Below the pieces are notes generated by a model that saw nothing but the letters and a program-made list of their open reading frames with translations, was not told the DNA's origin and did no database searches. Below are positions 7,615 to 15,517 of a DNA stretch of 34,667 nt, one piece after another. The translations under genes and the position numbers were made by a program. Position 1 is the stretch's first letter, and every line of letters starts with the position of its first letter. Source of the DNA: Paenibacillus aestuarii (GTDB lineage Bacteria; Bacillota; Bacilli; Paenibacillales; NBRC-103111); assembly GCF_027789125.1 (NCBI RefSeq), contig NZ_JAQFVF010000090.1, forward strand, positions 1-34,667. Direction: 5' to 3'.

Positions 7615-7749
7615 ATCCTGCAAAAAAGGCATGATAATACGCGCATACAAGGCCATCTGGCCGTAAAACACGAATTATCATGCCATAATTGCAGGATGGC
7701 GCCGCGAAACGGGGCTGCTCTGCTTATTATCCTGCCAGAATTGCAGGAT
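7615..7749. repeat. Intergenic inverted-repeat element with ATCCTGCAA ends
   Basis: A 24-base arm at 7615-7638 (ATCCTGCAA, four bases, GGCATGATAAT) is matched by its reverse complement at 7674-7697, with identity outside a central 4-base block. The loop carries a second small hairpin, GGCCATCTGGCC (7651-7662). A third related unit, the compact palindrome ATCCTGCC-AGAA-TTGCAGGAT, lies at 7729-7749. No T run follows and no protein is encoded. The arrangement suggests a small interspersed palindromic repeat of the genome that also ends up downstream of the crotonase gene. Confidence 0.75.
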
Positions 7750-7784
7750 CGACGCCCTCGGCCGCGCCAGCCCTCACGCGCACC

Positions 7785-7964
7785 TTAATGCTCGACTAAG
7801 CTGCTCAGCGCGACGACTTGTTCCTGATCCGGCTGATCAAGGGCAAAAATTCTTGCCGTATCGTTGTCTTCATCCACGCTTTGAATATAGACAGGTGTGC
7901 CTTCACACGTCACGTTAGCCATGACGGGAGAGGCGGCGATGGCAACCGCTCTTGGTTTATCCAA
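7785..7964 (-). CDS. sspH: Small acid-soluble spore protein, H type (SspH)
   Basis: A 59-residue homologue of Bacillus SspH, a minor DNA-associated protein made in the forespore. The body (AVAIAASPVMANVTCEGTPV, then YIQSVDEDNDTARIF) aligns throughout with SspH, which I recall as QGMPVMIQHVDESNETARIY in B. subtilis. I place the start at a TTG (7962-7964) because AGGAGGG lies seven bases upstream and the resulting length equals that of B. subtilis SspH; the longer in-frame ATG upstream has no ribosome site and adds unrelated residues. Expression is expected from a sigma-G promoter, but I could not identify a convincing one. Confidence 0.88.
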   Translation of the reverse strand: MDKPRAVAIAASPVMANVTCEGTPVYIQSVDEDNDTARIFALDQPDQEQVVALSSLVEH

Positions 7965-8084
7965 TGGTATCCCTCCTAGATGATGGTGTTCATTCATGTA
8001 CAAAACGACACTGTTACAATTTCCAATCCGTTCCAACTTTATGCGTCAGACAGAGGAAAAAGGCGCTGTGGCCGCGCCGGCACA

Positions 8085-8093
8085 TGGTATAAT
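8085..8093 (+). promoter_or_regulatory. Extended -10 promoter of the methyltransferase gene
   Basis: TGGTATAAT is an extended -10 element (TGN-TATAAT) 43 bases before the ATG at 8137. No clear -35 is present, as is common with extended -10 promoters. Confidence 0.5.
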
Positions 8094-8136
8094 CAGAGTA
8101 ATCTTTGTTTGAATCCTGTTAAAGGGGGGAGTAGGG

Positions 8137-9198
8137 ATGAGCACGGTTTTGCCATCCCGGTCAGACTATAGGACCGATCATCCTTATTCGGAGCAGCACT
8201 TGGGCTCGACAGAGCTTAAGCCTTCATTTCGCATAGATTTACGCAATTATTCCAACAAGGATTATGATAAATTTGTCACTGTGAAAACGGTGAGGGATTG
8301 GTCGCTCCTGAAGTGGAAACACGTCGGCAAGCCGTATGAGGTAAAGACGGTTTCGAAAAGCAGACGGTTGTGGGAGCAGGAGCATGAAGCGACGATGGAA
8401 GCGAAAACGTCGTGGATTTATTTTAACAAAGCGTTCCACGAATGGTTCGATAAAGATGTGCCGCAGGAAATCAAGAAGCAGCGCCAAGCTTTTTTCAAAA
8501 GTATAAGCGCTTTCAATCCGGCTGAAATCAGCGAAGTGCTCGGCGATGTGACCCGCATTCATCTGTGGAATTACGTCCATCGCATTCAGGACGGCGTATG
8601 GGATCCGCGCGGGAAGCCGGCGATGTTCGAAGGTCTGGATGTGCACAAGCCGAGAATTTTGTTCTTGGGTGCAGCTGAGGGGTATGAAGGGATGCAGCTG
8701 GCTGCGATGTACCCGGGAGCCGAGATTGTGCTGGTCGATTATGATGAGTATTGTAAAACCGTCCGATATGGCGATTTTCCTGAGTCTTATCCGTTTCTGG
8801 GCATGAATCCGGCGACAGGCGGCCAGAAGGTGTATTATAAGAATGATTTTCAAGTTGCCTATGTGATCGATGATATTCGCAATCTGCCTTTTGGCAAAGA
8901 ATTTGATATTGTGATTTCGGTCGGTCTGCTGGAGCACTTTCCAGATAATCACAAGGCGGAAGTGATGGATTGGCATAGAAAATTTTTGAAAGACGGCGGC
9001 TATGTCATCATGACAACCCCGCGCAATCAATGGAAAAGCCGCCTGTTTTACCTCATTATGGCCGATGTGATGAACCATACGTACCGCGAGCTTATGAATG
9101 TCGAGCAAATGGGGCTTTATGTGTACGAAAATGGCTTCAATATTGTCCGGCATGGCTATATGAAGGCGCATAATGCCATTATCGCGCAGCCTAGATAA
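8137..9198 (+). CDS. Class I SAM-dependent methyltransferase of unknown substrate
   Basis: A 353-residue protein with a Rossmann methyltransferase domain in its second half. ILFLGAAEGYEGMQLA is motif I, AEIVLVDYD provides the acidic residue that holds the ribose, and DIVISVGLLEHFPDNHK is the motif IV/post-IV region of this class; KDGGYVIMTTP follows. The first 160 residues are rich in Lys, Trp and aromatic residues, resemble nothing I recognise and may bind the substrate. AAAGGGGGAG precedes the ATG. The stop codon abuts the broken aldehyde dehydrogenase reading frame, so the two were probably co-transcribed. The substrate cannot be told from sequence. Confidence 0.8.
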   Translation: MSTVLPSRSDYRTDHPYSEQHLGSTELKPSFRIDLRNYSNKDYDKFVTVKTVRDWSLLKWKHVGKPYEVKTVSKSRRLWEQEHEATMEAKTSWIYFNKAFHEWFDKDVPQEIKKQRQAFFKSISAFNPAEISEVLGDVTRIHLWNYVHRIQDGVWDPRGKPAMFEGLDVHKPRILFLGAAEGYEGMQLAAMYPGAEIVLVDYDEYCKTVRYGDFPESYPFLGMNPATGGQKVYYKNDFQVAYVIDDIRNLPFGKEFDIVISVGLLEHFPDNHKAEVMDWHRKFLKDGGYVIMTTPRNQWKSRLFYLIMADVMNHTYRELMNVEQMGLYVYENGFNIVRHGYMKAHNAIIAQPR

Positions 9199-9234
9199 AT
9201 GAATCGAACCATGAAAGGAGACCGCTTACGCCAT

Positions 9235-10607
9235 ATGACGTCTGCAGTTCAACTTGTAGCCCGGCAACAAAGTTACTTCCACTCCGGGGCGACACGCAGT
9301 TTGGAATTCCGTATGGCCCAATTGAAGCAGCTGCGCCAGGCTATTGTTGCAAGCGAAGCGGAGCTTATACAGGCGCTGCGTGACGACTTGAACAAGAGCG
9401 AGAAGGATGCGTATGTGTTTGAAATCGGCATCGTCTATACCGAGATCGCCCATACCCTACAAAACCTGAAACGCTGGATGAGGCCCAAAAAAGTGAAAAC
9501 GCCAATGACCCATATCGGCAGCCGCAGCTATATCAGGCCAGAACCACTGGGGGCCGTGCTGATCATCGCGCCATGGAACTATCCGTTCATGCTGGCATTT
9601 GCGCCGTTGGTTGGCGCGATTGCCGCAGGAAACACCGTGGTGCTGAAGCCTTCCGAGCTGGCTCCTGCTGTGTCAGCAGTGATGAGCGAGCTGCTAAGGG
9701 AAGCGTTCGAGCCGGAATATGTCGCGGTCGTTGAGGGCGGTGCGGATGTCAGCCAAGAGCTGCTGAAGCAGCCTTTTGACCATATTTTTTTCACAGGCAG
9801 TGTGGCTGTCGGAAAAATGGTGATGGAAGCGGCGGCGAAGCGCCTCATCCCGGTCACGCTGGAGCTGGGCGGCAAGAGCCCCTGCATTGTGCATGAGGAC
9901 GCGCAATTGGCGCTCGCTGCGCAGCGGATTGCCTTCGGGAAGTTTTCCAACGCGGGGCAGACGTGCGTAGCGCCGGATTACTTGCTCGTTCACCACCGAG
10001 TCAAAGACGAATTGATTTCGCGCTTGAAGGGGGCCGTGGCTGCTTTGTACGGCGCGGAGCCGCTGTGCAATCCCGACTATGGCAAAATCGTGTCACGGCG
10101 CACTACGAGCGGCTGTGCAGGTTTCTCCAAGACGGCCAGCCGGTGATTGGCGGGCGCACTAGCGATCGAACATGGCAAATCGAGCCCACGGTGCTCGACC
10201 GGATCACATGGGAGATGCCGCTGATGCAGGAGGAGATTTTCGGGCCGTTGCTCCCGATATTGACCTACGACAGCCTGGAAGAGGTGATCGGGATGGTTAA
10301 TGCGCGGCCTAAGCCGTTGGCGCTTTATCTGTTTGCTGAAAGCAAGCGGGTGCAAGAGCTTGTTATGGAGCGGATTCCGTTCGGCGGCGGCTGCGTGAAT
10401 GATACGCTCATGCATTTTGGTTCGCCTTACTTGCCCGTCGGAGGCGTAGGGGAGAGCGGCATCGGCCGTTACCACGGCGAGACTAGCTTTCAAACCTTTT
10501 CACATATGAAAAGCATCCTGAAACAAACGACGAAATTTGATATTCCATTTCGCTATCCCTCTTCGAAGCGCGGTTTGGCCATCATCCGCAAGCTGATGAA
10601 ACCATAA
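9235..10607 (+). pseudogene. Aldehyde dehydrogenase interrupted by a one-base frameshift
   Basis: Joined across two frames this encodes about 457 residues of a YwdH-like NAD(P)-dependent aldehyde dehydrogenase, the normal length for the class 3 family. Present are IIAPWNYPF, GNTVVLKPSE, FTGSVAVGK, the catalytic Glu in LELGGKSP and the catalytic Cys in NAGQTCVAPDY. The first frame then goes astray after GKIVSRR and stops at 10146. The second frame resumes with HYERLCRFLQDGQPVIGG and continues through EEIFGPLLPI and the C-terminal GGVGESGIGRYHG. The shift is explained by loss of one base near 10097-10102 (CGGCG|CAC). It is either a recent pseudogene or a sequencing error. The start at 9235 is chosen because homologues begin there and AAAGGAG lies upstream; an ATG at 9199 lacks a ribosome site. 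Confidence 0.88.
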
Positions 10608-10633
10608 ATTTCCTGCCTCGAAGTAGGCGGAAA

Positions 10634-10667
10634 AAAGCACGATCAACTTAGGCGTTGATCGTGCTTT
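10634..10667. terminator. Bidirectional terminator between the aldehyde dehydrogenase and aminotransferase genes
   Basis: AAAGCACGATCAAC pairs perfectly with GTTGATCGTGCTTT around a 6-base loop. A run of six A at 10631-10636 gives a strong T tail for the minus-strand gene; the plus-strand tail is short. Confidence 0.88.
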
Positions 10668-10682
10668 GTATGTTCGTACTGC

Positions 10683-11990
10683 TTATTTCGCAGCTACAGT
10701 TTCGATATCTTTGACACCTTGATAGATGGTGTTGAACAGTTCTTCAATATTGCTTTCATCGATGCAGGAGAAGGCAACGCGCAGGTCAGTTTCTCCAAGG
10801 GCGATGGTACCTACGCCGTATTGATCCAGCAAATGGACGCGCAGCGTCTCGGCGTCAACGGTTTTCAACTTCAGACACATGAAGTAACCGGAGTTAAACG
10901 GGTAGTAGCCCCAAACATCGTCGAATTTGCCGCTGTCGAGAACAGCTTTGGTCTTATTGGCGCGACCTTTCATAATTTCAAACTTCTCTTGCTTTTGCTG
11001 ATTAAACTCCGGCGAATTCAGCGCATGCAGAACAAACGTTTGGGAGGGGTGCGGCCCGCTGGAAATGGTCGCGCGGATGATGCCCATCGTTTTTTGCTCC
11101 AGAGCGCTCAGCATCGCATCGCTGCTGCCTGCAAAGGTGATGAATCCGACGCGGAAGCCCCAGACGTATTCTTCTTTGGTCGCGCCGTCGATTTTGACAG
11201 CGAGTACACGCGGGTGAAGATCTGCGACCTGCCCGAACAACGATTCGTGTAAGGAATTTTCAAAGAAGAGTCCGAAGTAAGCGTCATCGGTAAGGACAAC
11301 GACATTGATGCCTGCTTCAGCGGCATCCTTGATCGCAGCAGCGATCTCGCGGCCTTCTTGCGCCCCAGGCGTGTAGCCTGTCGGGTTGTTAGGGAAGTTG
11401 AGGACGACGATCGCTTTGCCCTTGGATTGCTGGGCGAGCAGCGCTTCGCGAAGTCCGGCAGCGTTAAATTGCATCTGCTCGTTATAGAGCGGATAGTTCA
11501 CGATCTGAGCGCCACGGCGGATTTCAAAAGTAAGCTCATAATTTTCCCAATTTTTATCCGGAATAATGACGGCATCTCCCGCATCGGCGAACAGGTCGGC
11601 GGCAATGGAAAGGCCGTGCGTAAGCGCGTTGGTCACGATCGGATTACCGATTCGCTTCTCGTTGATGTTGGTATTCTCTTCCAACATCTTCTTGCGCCAT
11701 GCCGTCCGAAGCTCCGGCTTGCCGGCAGGTGGTGCGTACTCGTATATATCTTTTGGCGCGTAGGTGGAAAGAGTATCTTGGATCACCTTCAGGTGCATCG
11801 GCTGTCCGTTCTCGATAGCTATACCAATGGTGGCATTGTATTTCTTCGCTTTCGCCTTCGCTTCAGCAGATTGACTGAGGATCCCTACTTTAGGGAAGTA
11901 GATTGATTTGCCGAGTGAGGAAAGCATTGCATACACGTGAGGATTTTCACGTTCCAAGATCTCATTTAACTGTCGGGCCAGAGGATTCAT
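10683..11990 (-). CDS. Aminotransferase class I/II, PLP-dependent
   Basis: A fold-type I aminotransferase of about 435 residues. PLP-binding landmarks in order are the Asn-rich NFPNNPTG, TDDAYFGLFF with the Asp that contacts the pyridine nitrogen, and GATKEE with the Schiff-base lysine followed by WGFRVGF. It resembles aromatic or alanine-type aminotransferases, but the amino donor cannot be fixed. The frame is open to 12023; I place the start at the ATG beginning MNPLARQ, where homologous proteins begin, although ATGs at 12002 and 12023 remain possible because no ribosome site is ideally spaced (AAGGA lies 12 bases upstream of the chosen ATG). It stands alone, convergent with the broken dehydrogenase. 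Confidence 0.87.
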   Translation of the reverse strand: MNPLARQLNEILERENPHVYAMLSSLGKSIYFPKVGILSQSAEAKAKAKKYNATIGIAIENGQPMHLKVIQDTLSTYAPKDIYEYAPPAGKPELRTAWRKKMLEENTNINEKRIGNPIVTNALTHGLSIAADLFADAGDAVIIPDKNWENYELTFEIRRGAQIVNYPLYNEQMQFNAAGLREALLAQQSKGKAIVVLNFPNNPTGYTPGAQEGREIAAAIKDAAEAGINVVVLTDDAYFGLFFENSLHESLFGQVADLHPRVLAVKIDGATKEEYVWGFRVGFITFAGSSDAMLSALEQKTMGIIRATISSGPHPSQTFVLHALNSPEFNQQKQEKFEIMKGRANKTKAVLDSGKFDDVWGYYPFNSGYFMCLKLKTVDAETLRVHLLDQYGVGTIALGETDLRVAFSCIDESNIEELFNTIYQGVKDIETVAAK

Positions 11991-12059
11991 AGATTCTGTC
12001 ATTCCTTCCAATGAGCATTTCATTTTTAGGAGTAATTATATCACTTTCACAGGGGAACG

Positions 12060-12659
12060 TCACGGCGTTACCCGATCTTTTTTGTACATTATTTCCTCCA
12101 GTCGTGACTTCACCTGAGGCCACTCCTGATCGATGATGCTGAACATCACAGTATCGCGAATATACCCGTCGTGCAGGACGCGATGTTGTCTAAGCACCCC
12201 TTCTCGCTGCGCTCCCAGACGGGCGATAGCCGTAAGCGAGCGCTGATTGCGAAGATCAGCTTTGAGCTGAACGCGAATCATGCCTAACGATTCAAAACAG
12301 TAGCGCAGCAGCAGAAACTTACACTCTGTATTCACATAAGTGCGCCAAACGCTGGGATTGTACCACGTGAAACCGATCTCCCCATTCCGATGAGCGGTCG
12401 AGATGTCAAACAGTCGCGTGCTGCCGACGAGTTTGTCCGAGCTTTTATCGTACACGCTAAAAGGCAGGCACAGCCCTTCCTGCTGCTCTTTTACGGTCTG
12501 CTTTACAAATCGTTCAACAGCTTTACGGTCCATCAGCGGTTCCATATATCCCCAAATCCGTTCGTCATTGGCTGCCGCCGTCAATTCATCAATATGACAT
12601 TCGTTCATAGGCAAAAGGGTAATGTGCGCCCCTTCGAGGGCGATTGGTTTTATATTCAT
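12060..12659 (-). CDS. GNAT family N-acetyltransferase, RimJ/RimL-like
   Basis: A 199-residue acetyltransferase using acetyl-CoA. The N-terminal ALEGAHITLLPMNECHIDEL and the central VGSTRLFDISTAHRNGEIGF are typical of the RimJ/RimL group. WRTYVNTECKFLLLRYCFE occupies the CoA-binding region and NQRSLTAIARLGAQREGVLR is the highly conserved C-terminal segment. It could acetylate a ribosomal protein N-terminus or a small molecule. It lies upstream of the aminotransferase on the same strand with a 69-base gap, and it diverges from the MocR-type regulator. Confidence 0.85.
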   Translation of the reverse strand: MNIKPIALEGAHITLLPMNECHIDELTAAANDERIWGYMEPLMDRKAVERFVKQTVKEQQEGLCLPFSVYDKSSDKLVGSTRLFDISTAHRNGEIGFTWYNPSVWRTYVNTECKFLLLRYCFESLGMIRVQLKADLRNQRSLTAIARLGAQREGVLRQHRVLHDGYIRDTVMFSIIDQEWPQVKSRLEEIMYKKDRVTP

Positions 12660-12994
12660 TCGGTTCTCTCCCTTGGCATCTGCAACAGCTTCTCTTTGAA
12701 ATAGAATAACGAAAAAAGTGGTTCGAAATAAGATCCATTTTTTGAATATTTTTATGTACCATTTGAATGGAGGAAAAGTGAAGTGAGTTGTGCGTGTTAG
12801 GTCGGCTTTGCGCTCTCAGCCAACACACGAAAATGAATTCCACTTCGTGGGATTTTATTTGAAAAGGGGGCGCTAGCTATCTTGAAATGAGCAGGAAAAA
12901 AAGGTTTATTTGAAGTGGCGGTTCGAATTACAATTAGTAAAGATCATGAATGGCAAAGTAATCGTGTCGCAGAAGCAGCAGAAAGGGCCTAATT
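12660..12994. other. Divergent regulatory region between the GNAT gene and the MocR-type regulator
   Basis: About 335 bases without a credible gene. An imperfect extended hairpin spans 12780-12846: outer GAAGTG/CACTTC and an inner CGTGTT...GGCT/AGCC...AACAC stem. Two copies of GGTTCGAA lie exactly 200 bases apart (12720-12727 and 12920-12927), both just after AGTGG, and could be regulator sites. I did not find a convincing sigma-A promoter. Confidence 0.4.
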
Positions 12995-14491
12995 ATGACC
13001 GATTTTCATATCCCTTATCATTCTTATAAAGAACGGTATGGCAATAAATATACGGCATTATATCATGCGCTGCATGATGCGATTGTGGAGGGAAAGCTAG
13101 CTTCGCCTATGAAGCTGCCATCCAGTAGAGAATTGGCGGACTTGTATGAAGTTTCCAGGGGGACCGTGAATCAAGTGTATGACATGCTGATCGCCGAAGG
13201 CTATTTAACAGCGGAGGTTGGCAAGGGCACGTTTGTCGCCTACCGTGGCGGTATGGAGGAACGGGACAAGCGGAGCGAAAAGCCGCTAAAGCTGTCAAAA
13301 TGGGCGCAGCGGATTTGGACCCAAGATGATGCGGTCGATGCGCCAATGGCGGCGGGTTTGCGCACGAGTGAAAACGGAGCGTTGGGCGCTGCATCGCGGG
13401 GAGACATTTCCTTTAAGGTGGGATTTATGCTTCTGAGCGATTATCCGATGGAGCTGTGGAACCGCTGCGTGTATGAACAAGTGAGGCGTATCTCGGATAC
13501 GCCACTTGAAGAAATTAACGCTGCCGAAGGGCATTATGCGCTGCGCGAAGCGATCGCACAGCAGCTCCGGCGGATGCGCGGAATCGATGCGTCGCCAGAG
13601 CGCATCGTGATTGTGAATGGGTCGATGCAGGCGATTGCGCTGTTGACCCAGATTGTTGTGAACGAGGGCGATCCGGTCATTGTCGAGCGCCCCGGGTATC
13701 ACGGTGTCAGCCGTGCGGTGCTGGCAGCCGGCGGGGTGCCCGTCCCCGGACCGGTGGACGGGCAAGGGCTTGTGCCGCAGCCGTGGGACGCGCGGCTGCT
13801 GTTCGTGACGCCCAGCCGCCAGTTCCCCACGGGGGCTGTGCTGGGGTTGGAGCGCCGCCGGCAGCTGCTGCGCTGGGCGGCGGAGCAGGGCGCTGTCATC
13901 GTCGAAGACGATTATGACAGCGAGTTCAGGCACCGCGGGCGGCCGATTGAGCCGCTTAAGGTGCTGGATCAGGAGGGCCGGGTGGTCTACATCGGCACCT
14001 TCTCCAAAACGATGCTGAAGCATCTGCGCATCGGGTATGTGGTTTTGCCGGAGGCGCTGCACGGCGCCTTCGTGGCCGCGAAGCGGCTGTACGAGCCGCA
14101 CCCTTCGGGGCTGCTCGAACAGCGGGCGCTCGCCGCGTTCATGGCGAGCGGCGGCTACGAGCGTCACCTCCGCCGCATGCGGCGGGTGTACGCGAGTAAG
14201 TTCTTGCTCCTGCAAGCGCTGCTGCAGGAGCACCTGTCCACCCTCTTCGAGTGGGTGGACAGCGATGCGGGGCTGCATCTGTTCGGCTGGTGGCGGGGGG
14301 ATCCCCGCACCTACGACCGTTATGCAGCCGCATGCAACGAGGCCGGCGTGGAGTGGAGCGACGCCGGGGGGTATGATCTGCCCCCAGGCCGGGCCGGGGG
14401 CTGTTTTGGATTTGCGCATCTCACCGAGGATGAGATGCGGCGTGGCGTTGAGGTGATGCGCCAGGTACGGGAGAGGGGAGTGTGGATTTGA
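12995..14491 (+). CDS. MocR-type transcriptional regulator (GntR HTH fused to aminotransferase-like domain)
   Basis: A 498-residue chimeric regulator. Residues 15-75 form a GntR winged helix (LASPMKLPSSRELADLYEVS, then RGTVNQVYDMLIAEGYL). From about residue 150 there is a fold-type I aminotransferase domain with VNGSMQAIAL, VIVEDDYDSEFRH and GTFSKTMLKHLRIGY, whose Lys would bind PLP. Relatives are GabR and PdxR, which sense PLP or its amine adducts. AAAGGG lies eight bases before the ATG. The neighbours (GNAT, aminotransferase) do not settle whether it controls vitamin B6 synthesis, amine use or detoxification. The second half is clearly richer in G and C than the first. Confidence 0.9.
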   Translation: MTDFHIPYHSYKERYGNKYTALYHALHDAIVEGKLASPMKLPSSRELADLYEVSRGTVNQVYDMLIAEGYLTAEVGKGTFVAYRGGMEERDKRSEKPLKLSKWAQRIWTQDDAVDAPMAAGLRTSENGALGAASRGDISFKVGFMLLSDYPMELWNRCVYEQVRRISDTPLEEINAAEGHYALREAIAQQLRRMRGIDASPERIVIVNGSMQAIALLTQIVVNEGDPVIVERPGYHGVSRAVLAAGGVPVPGPVDGQGLVPQPWDARLLFVTPSRQFPTGAVLGLERRRQLLRWAAEQGAVIVEDDYDSEFRHRGRPIEPLKVLDQEGRVVYIGTFSKTMLKHLRIGYVVLPEALHGAFVAAKRLYEPHPSGLLEQRALAAFMASGGYERHLRRMRRVYASKFLLLQALLQEHLSTLFEWVDSDAGLHLFGWWRGDPRTYDRYAAACNEAGVEWSDAGGYDLPPGRAGGCFGFAHLTEDEMRRGVEVMRQVRERGVWI

Positions 14492-14528
14492 GGGGCAGAG
14501 CCTACAGCCCGATTCCTGCGTGGCCACG

Positions 14529-14723
14529 CGTCTGCAGCTCGGTAAAACCTGACTACAGCAACTTCAACCACTCATTAACGTGCAGCAGTCCGAGAATGCC
14601 CAATTGCAGAGGCCGGAAGAGGTAACAGCGCTGCAATATAAGCTTGTAATTGGGCAAATTCGGACTCCAGCGCGATTTCGGTGTTCCCCAGTGTCTGCAG
14701 TTCGGCAAAACCTGACTCCAGCA
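14529..14723. repeat. Composite repeat: direct repeats flanking an inverted repeat
   Basis: Two direct copies of a roughly 31-base unit (GTCTGCAG.TCGG.AAAACCTGACT.CAGCA) lie at 14529-14560 and 14692-14723. Between them is an inverted repeat: AGTCCGA...TGCCCAATT at 14587-14605 is mirrored by AATTGGGCA...TCGGACT at 14649-14666, with CTGCAATATAAGCTT between. No protein family is encoded on either strand. The unit is unrelated to the 41-bp array that follows, so two families of intergenic repeats meet here. Confidence 0.7.
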
Positions 14724-14774
14724 CGATCCCCACGCACCAGCCTGACTTCCGCGTTGAAACACGCGCTTCGGGCA

Positions 14775-15380
14775 CTTTGTCCCTCCTCCAGGCCCTCGCC
14801 GTCAGCTTCGATACACTTTGTCCCTCCTCCAGGCCCTCGCCGTCAGCTTCGATACACTTTGTCCCTCCTCCAGGCCCTCGCCGTCAGCTTCGATAAGCTT
14901 TGTCCCTCCTCCAGGCCCTAGCCGTCAGCATCGATAAGCTTTGTCCCTCCTCCCGGTCCTCGCCGTCAGCTTCGATACACTTTGTCCCTCCTCCAGGCCC
15001 TAGCCGACAGCTTCGATTCGCTTTGTCCCTCCTCCAGGCCCTCGCCGTCAGCTTCGATTCGCTTTGTCCCACCTCCCGGCCCTCGCCGTCAAATTCGATA
15101 AGCTTTGTCCTCAGCCCCTGTCCGTCAGCTCCGATACACTTTGTCCCTCCTCCAGGCCCTCGCCGTCAGCTTCGATACACTTTGTCCCTCCTCCAGGCCC
15201 TCGCCGTCAGCTTCGATAAGCTTTGTCCCTCCTCCCGGCCCTCGCCGTCAGCTTCGATAAGCTTTGTCCCTCCTCCCGGCCCTCGCCGTCAGCTTCGATA
15301 AGCTTTGTCCCTCCTCCCGGCCCCTCGCCGTCAAATTCGATAGGCTTTGTCCTCAGCCCCTGTCCGTCAGCTCCGATACA
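14775..15380. repeat. Tandem array of 15 units, period 41 bp
   Basis: Units begin at CTTTGTCC and run through CCTCCTCC(A/C)GGCCCTCGCC, then GTCAGCTTCGATA plus AG or CA. Starts are at 14775, 14816, 14857, 14898, 14939, 14980, 15021, 15062, 15103, 15139, 15180, 15221, 15262, 15303 and 15345; a partial CTTTG begins at 15381. Thirteen units are 41-42 bases. Two (15103 and 15345) are a shorter 36-base variant with TCAGCCCCTGTCC, each preceded by a unit with CAAATTCGATA, so a two-unit block was duplicated as a whole. Units ending in AGCTTCGATAAGCT contain a small hairpin. The period is not a multiple of three, so open frames through it are accidental. Confidence 0.95.
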
Positions 15381-15443
15381 CTTTGACTGTAACTGCCTTC
15401 TTTTGTTTTTATCCACAAAAAATCGCAGGAATCTCCAAAGTTT

Positions 15444-15472
15444 TTGGCAGTACGTCGTTTCTGTGCTATGAT
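15444..15472 (+). promoter_or_regulatory. Sigma-A promoter of the malic enzyme gene
   Basis: TTGGCA (15444-15449) and TATGAT (15467-15472) with a 17-base spacer, 45 bases before the ATG and 63 bases after the end of the 41-bp array. Confidence 0.75.
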
Positions 15473-15517
15473 CATACAGTGGTCAATTAATTTTTTTCCT
15501 TGGGAGGATCCTTGTAA

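Noticed and set aside
7528..7788. 86-codon plus-strand frame after the crotonase gene
   Set aside because: It starts inside the crotonase gene in another frame and crosses the inverted-repeat element.
14775..15380. CRISPR array
   Set aside because: The repeats are directly adjacent with no unique spacers, and no cas gene is present.
14681..15416. Proteins encoded by the 41-bp array on either strand
   Set aside because: The period of 41 cycles through all frames, the frames lack ribosome sites, and composition is low-complexity in every reading.
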